In this document: piece after piece, positions 21,822 to 23,307 of the stretch
Layout of the letters: every line of letters begins with the position of its first letter
Numbering within the stretch: the first letter of the stretch is position 1
Assembly: GCA_905202055.1 (NCBI GenBank)
Contig: CAJKQK010000027.1
Span: 1-23,307 of the forward strand
DNA from: an uncultured Oxalobacter sp.
GTDB lineage: Bacteria; Pseudomonadota; Gammaproteobacteria; Burkholderiales; Burkholderiaceae_D
Reading direction: 5' to 3'
DNA length: 23,307 nucleotides
Notes under the pieces: model-generated
What the model was told of the DNA's origin: nothing
Database searches by the model: none
Seen by the model: only the letters and a program-made list of their open reading frames with translations
Position numbers and translations under genes: made by a program

Positions 21822-23307
21822 TCAAAGGATAATTCGGTATTCTCTCACCTATTGGATGATTAGTCATCGTTTTGGTCACCTGGTTTTTCACCGCTCCCGT
21901 CGCATTTCCATCGGGATTCCTTGACGCAGCCAGAAGTTGTTCGAATTCTTCATCATTGACAGGGCCCGAAATGTAATAGCCCTGACCGTAATCGCAATTG
22001 AAAGACGCCAGCATACGCAGCTGCGCAAGCGTTTCGACACCTTCGGCAATGACAGAAATATCCAGTTTATGCGCCATCACCGTCATTGCTTCGCACAAGA
22101 CGCGATCCTCTTCACTTGTCGTCAGATTCTTGACGAACATCTGGTCGATTTTGACATAATCGATGTCGAGTTTCTTCAGATAAGCCAGAGAGGAATAACC
22201 CGTTCCGAAATCATCAAGTGCCACTTCGATACCGGCGTCACTCAAGGCAAGGAGCTGATTGCTGGTATGTTCGTCGATATCCAGCAAAAGTCCTTCCGTT
22301 ATCTCGACGACAATCGCTTCCGGAGGCAGATTCAGGCTTTTCAAATGGGCGAACCAGACATTCGTATCGATCCCTTCATTCTTGAACTGGACCGGAGAAA
22401 TATTGACGCTGACCTGAAAATCAGGGACATACTTTCTCCATTTTGACGCCGCCTTGGCCGCTTCAAGGAAGACCCAGTCACCGAAAGCCTGAATCAGGCC
22501 GGTATCTTCGGCCAAAGGAACGAACGATGCCGGGTTGATGAGACCGTGAACCGGATGATGCCAGCGGATCAAAGCTTCGGCACGACAGATATCCCCGGTT
22601 TTCAAATCGATAATCGGCTGGAAGACCGTTTCGAACTGGTTGTTTTCGAGAGCAACGTGCAGATCGTTGATCATGTGCATTCTTTTCTGTACGGCTTCCT
22701 GCATCGAAGGCGTAAAGTAGTGATACTGGTTTCCGCCCAGACTTTTTGCCGCATACATGGCCTGATCGGCATTTTTCATCAGATCGTGCGTATCTTTGGC
22801 ATCCTGTGGAAAAAACGTAATGCCGACACTGGCGGAAATATGAACGGATTGCCCTTCCAGGGTAAAGGGTTCCGACAATTCGTCCAGAATGCATTGTGCG
22901 ACCCGTTCCACATCCTTGAAGTCGTCGATATCGGAAACAATCACCGTAAATTCATCGCCGCCCAGTCTGGCGACCGTATCGGTTTCACGGACACAGACAC
23001 GGAGCCGGTCACTGGCTTCTTTCAACAGGCAATCGCCCACGCCATGACCCATCGTATCGTTGACGTCCTTGAAATGATCCAGATCGAGAAACATCAACGC
23101 GACAGAGGCATCGCTTCTCTGGGCTTTTCTTGTTTCGAAAAACAGTTTTTCAGTGAACATTCTCCGGTTCGGCAATCCGGTAATCTGGTCATAATTGGCG
23201 TGACGCCAGACCATTTCCTCTGCCTTTTTCTTTTCCGCCTCGGCTTTTTCGACTTTCTCTTTCTCTAATCGCTCTTGATATGCACCCCAAAAGTTAGACA
23301 CTTTTGG
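21814..23307 (-). CDS. GGDEF-EAL cyclic-di-GMP protein, 5' end outside the window
   Basis: The product couples a diguanylate cyclase to a cyclic-di-GMP phosphodiesterase. A charged coiled coil (EKVEKAEAEKKKAEEMVWR) leads into the GGDEF domain (DQITGLPNRR, active site ARLGGDEFTVI, and an RETD inhibitory site five residues ahead). The EAL domain has RAEALIRWHHP, DDFGTGYSSL, DYVKID and EGVET, so both domains look catalytically complete. The only in-window start is a GTG at 23301 with no ribosome binding site; the reading frame stays open to the edge and such coiled coils usually follow a PAS or other sensor domain, so the gene probably continues beyond 23307. The net activity cannot be predicted. 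Confidence 0.92.
   Translation of the reverse strand, partial: PKVSNFWGAYQERLEKEKVEKAEAEKKKAEEMVWRHANYDQITGLPNRRMFTEKLFFETRKAQRSDASVALMFLDLDHFKDVNDTMGHGVGDCLLKEASDRLRVCVRETDTVARLGGDEFTVIVSDIDDFKDVERVAQCILDELSEPFTLEGQSVHISASVGITFFPQDAKDTHDLMKNADQAMYAAKSLGGNQYHYFTPSMQEAVQKRMHMINDLHVALENNQFETVFQPIIDLKTGDICRAEALIRWHHPVHGLINPASFVPLAEDTGLIQAFGDWVFLEAAKAASKWRKYVPDFQVSVNISPVQFKNEGIDTNVWFAHLKSLNLPPEAIVVEITEGLLLDIDEHTSNQLLALSDAGIEVALDDFGTGYSSLAYLKKLDIDYVKIDQMFVKNLTTSEEDRVLCEAMTVMAHKLDISVIAEGVETLAQLRMLASFNCDYGQGYYISGPVNDEEFEQLLAASRNPDGNATGAVKNQVTKTMTNHPIGERIPNYPLNG

Noticed and set aside
1..23307. Mobile element or defence island
   Set aside because: No transposase, integrase, terminal repeats, toxin-antitoxin pair or restriction genes are visible; gene content and base composition look uniformly chromosomal.

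Overview
The window (about 50% GC) looks like a chromosomal segment from a betaproteobacterium of the order Burkholderiales, most likely the Oxalobacteraceae and perhaps Oxalobacter itself. The reasons are the rpsF-priB-rpsR-rplI block, the aminotransferase-hom pair, the bcp-phoH pair, and a queE with the shortened CX14CX2C radical-SAM motif known from Burkholderia. This assignment is inference from gene content and protein similarity in memory; no 16S rRNA gene is present. The segment is dense housekeeping DNA. I see no insertion sequence, prophage, CRISPR array, tRNA or rRNA gene.

Layout. 1-1790: leader, then a ribosomal protein/primosome operon (rpsF, priB, rpsR, rplI) closed by a strong terminator; priB appears to start at a CTG codon. 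1849-5097, minus strand: a universal stress protein behind a PhoB/OmpR-like direct repeat, then hom and an alanine-type aminotransferase. 5310-8148, plus strand: an Mth938-like protein, a Bcp peroxiredoxin, and a PIN-PhoH ATPase. 8169-11256, minus strand: clpB with a near-consensus sigma-32 promoter, preceded by the fluoride channel gene crcB. 11344-11445: a well-formed fluoride riboswitch with an overlapping terminator controls crcB; it was found by reading the minus strand of a region with no gene. 11558-12633, plus strand: a pair of short-chain CHR (chromate-type) transporter genes divergent from crcB. 12657-15113, minus strand: moaE and a secreted DUF3300 protein whose tail holds seven exact-length 42-bp repeats. 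15295-23307, minus strand: one long run reading GGDEF-EAL protein, queE, queD, tadA, an LD-carboxypeptidase with a signal peptide, the ABC-F ATPase ybiT, then nadA and nadC, ending at a 12-bp-stem terminator.

How the parts work together. The rpsF operon supplies S6, S18, L9 and the replication-restart protein PriB. hom and the aminotransferase serve amino-acid synthesis. nadA-nadC make the last two steps to nicotinate mononucleotide. queE-queD (queuosine precursor) and tadA (inosine-34) all serve tRNA wobble-base modification and are translationally linked. clpB and crcB are stress functions, each with its own visible control: heat-shock sigma factor for clpB, fluoride-sensing RNA for crcB.

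No wholly new multi-gene system is evident. The most notable items are the fluoride riboswitch, the clpB promoter/hairpin arrangement in which the -10 element doubles as an anti-Shine-Dalgarno arm, the CTG-initiated priB, the exported LD-carboxypeptidase, and the DUF3300 repeat tail.
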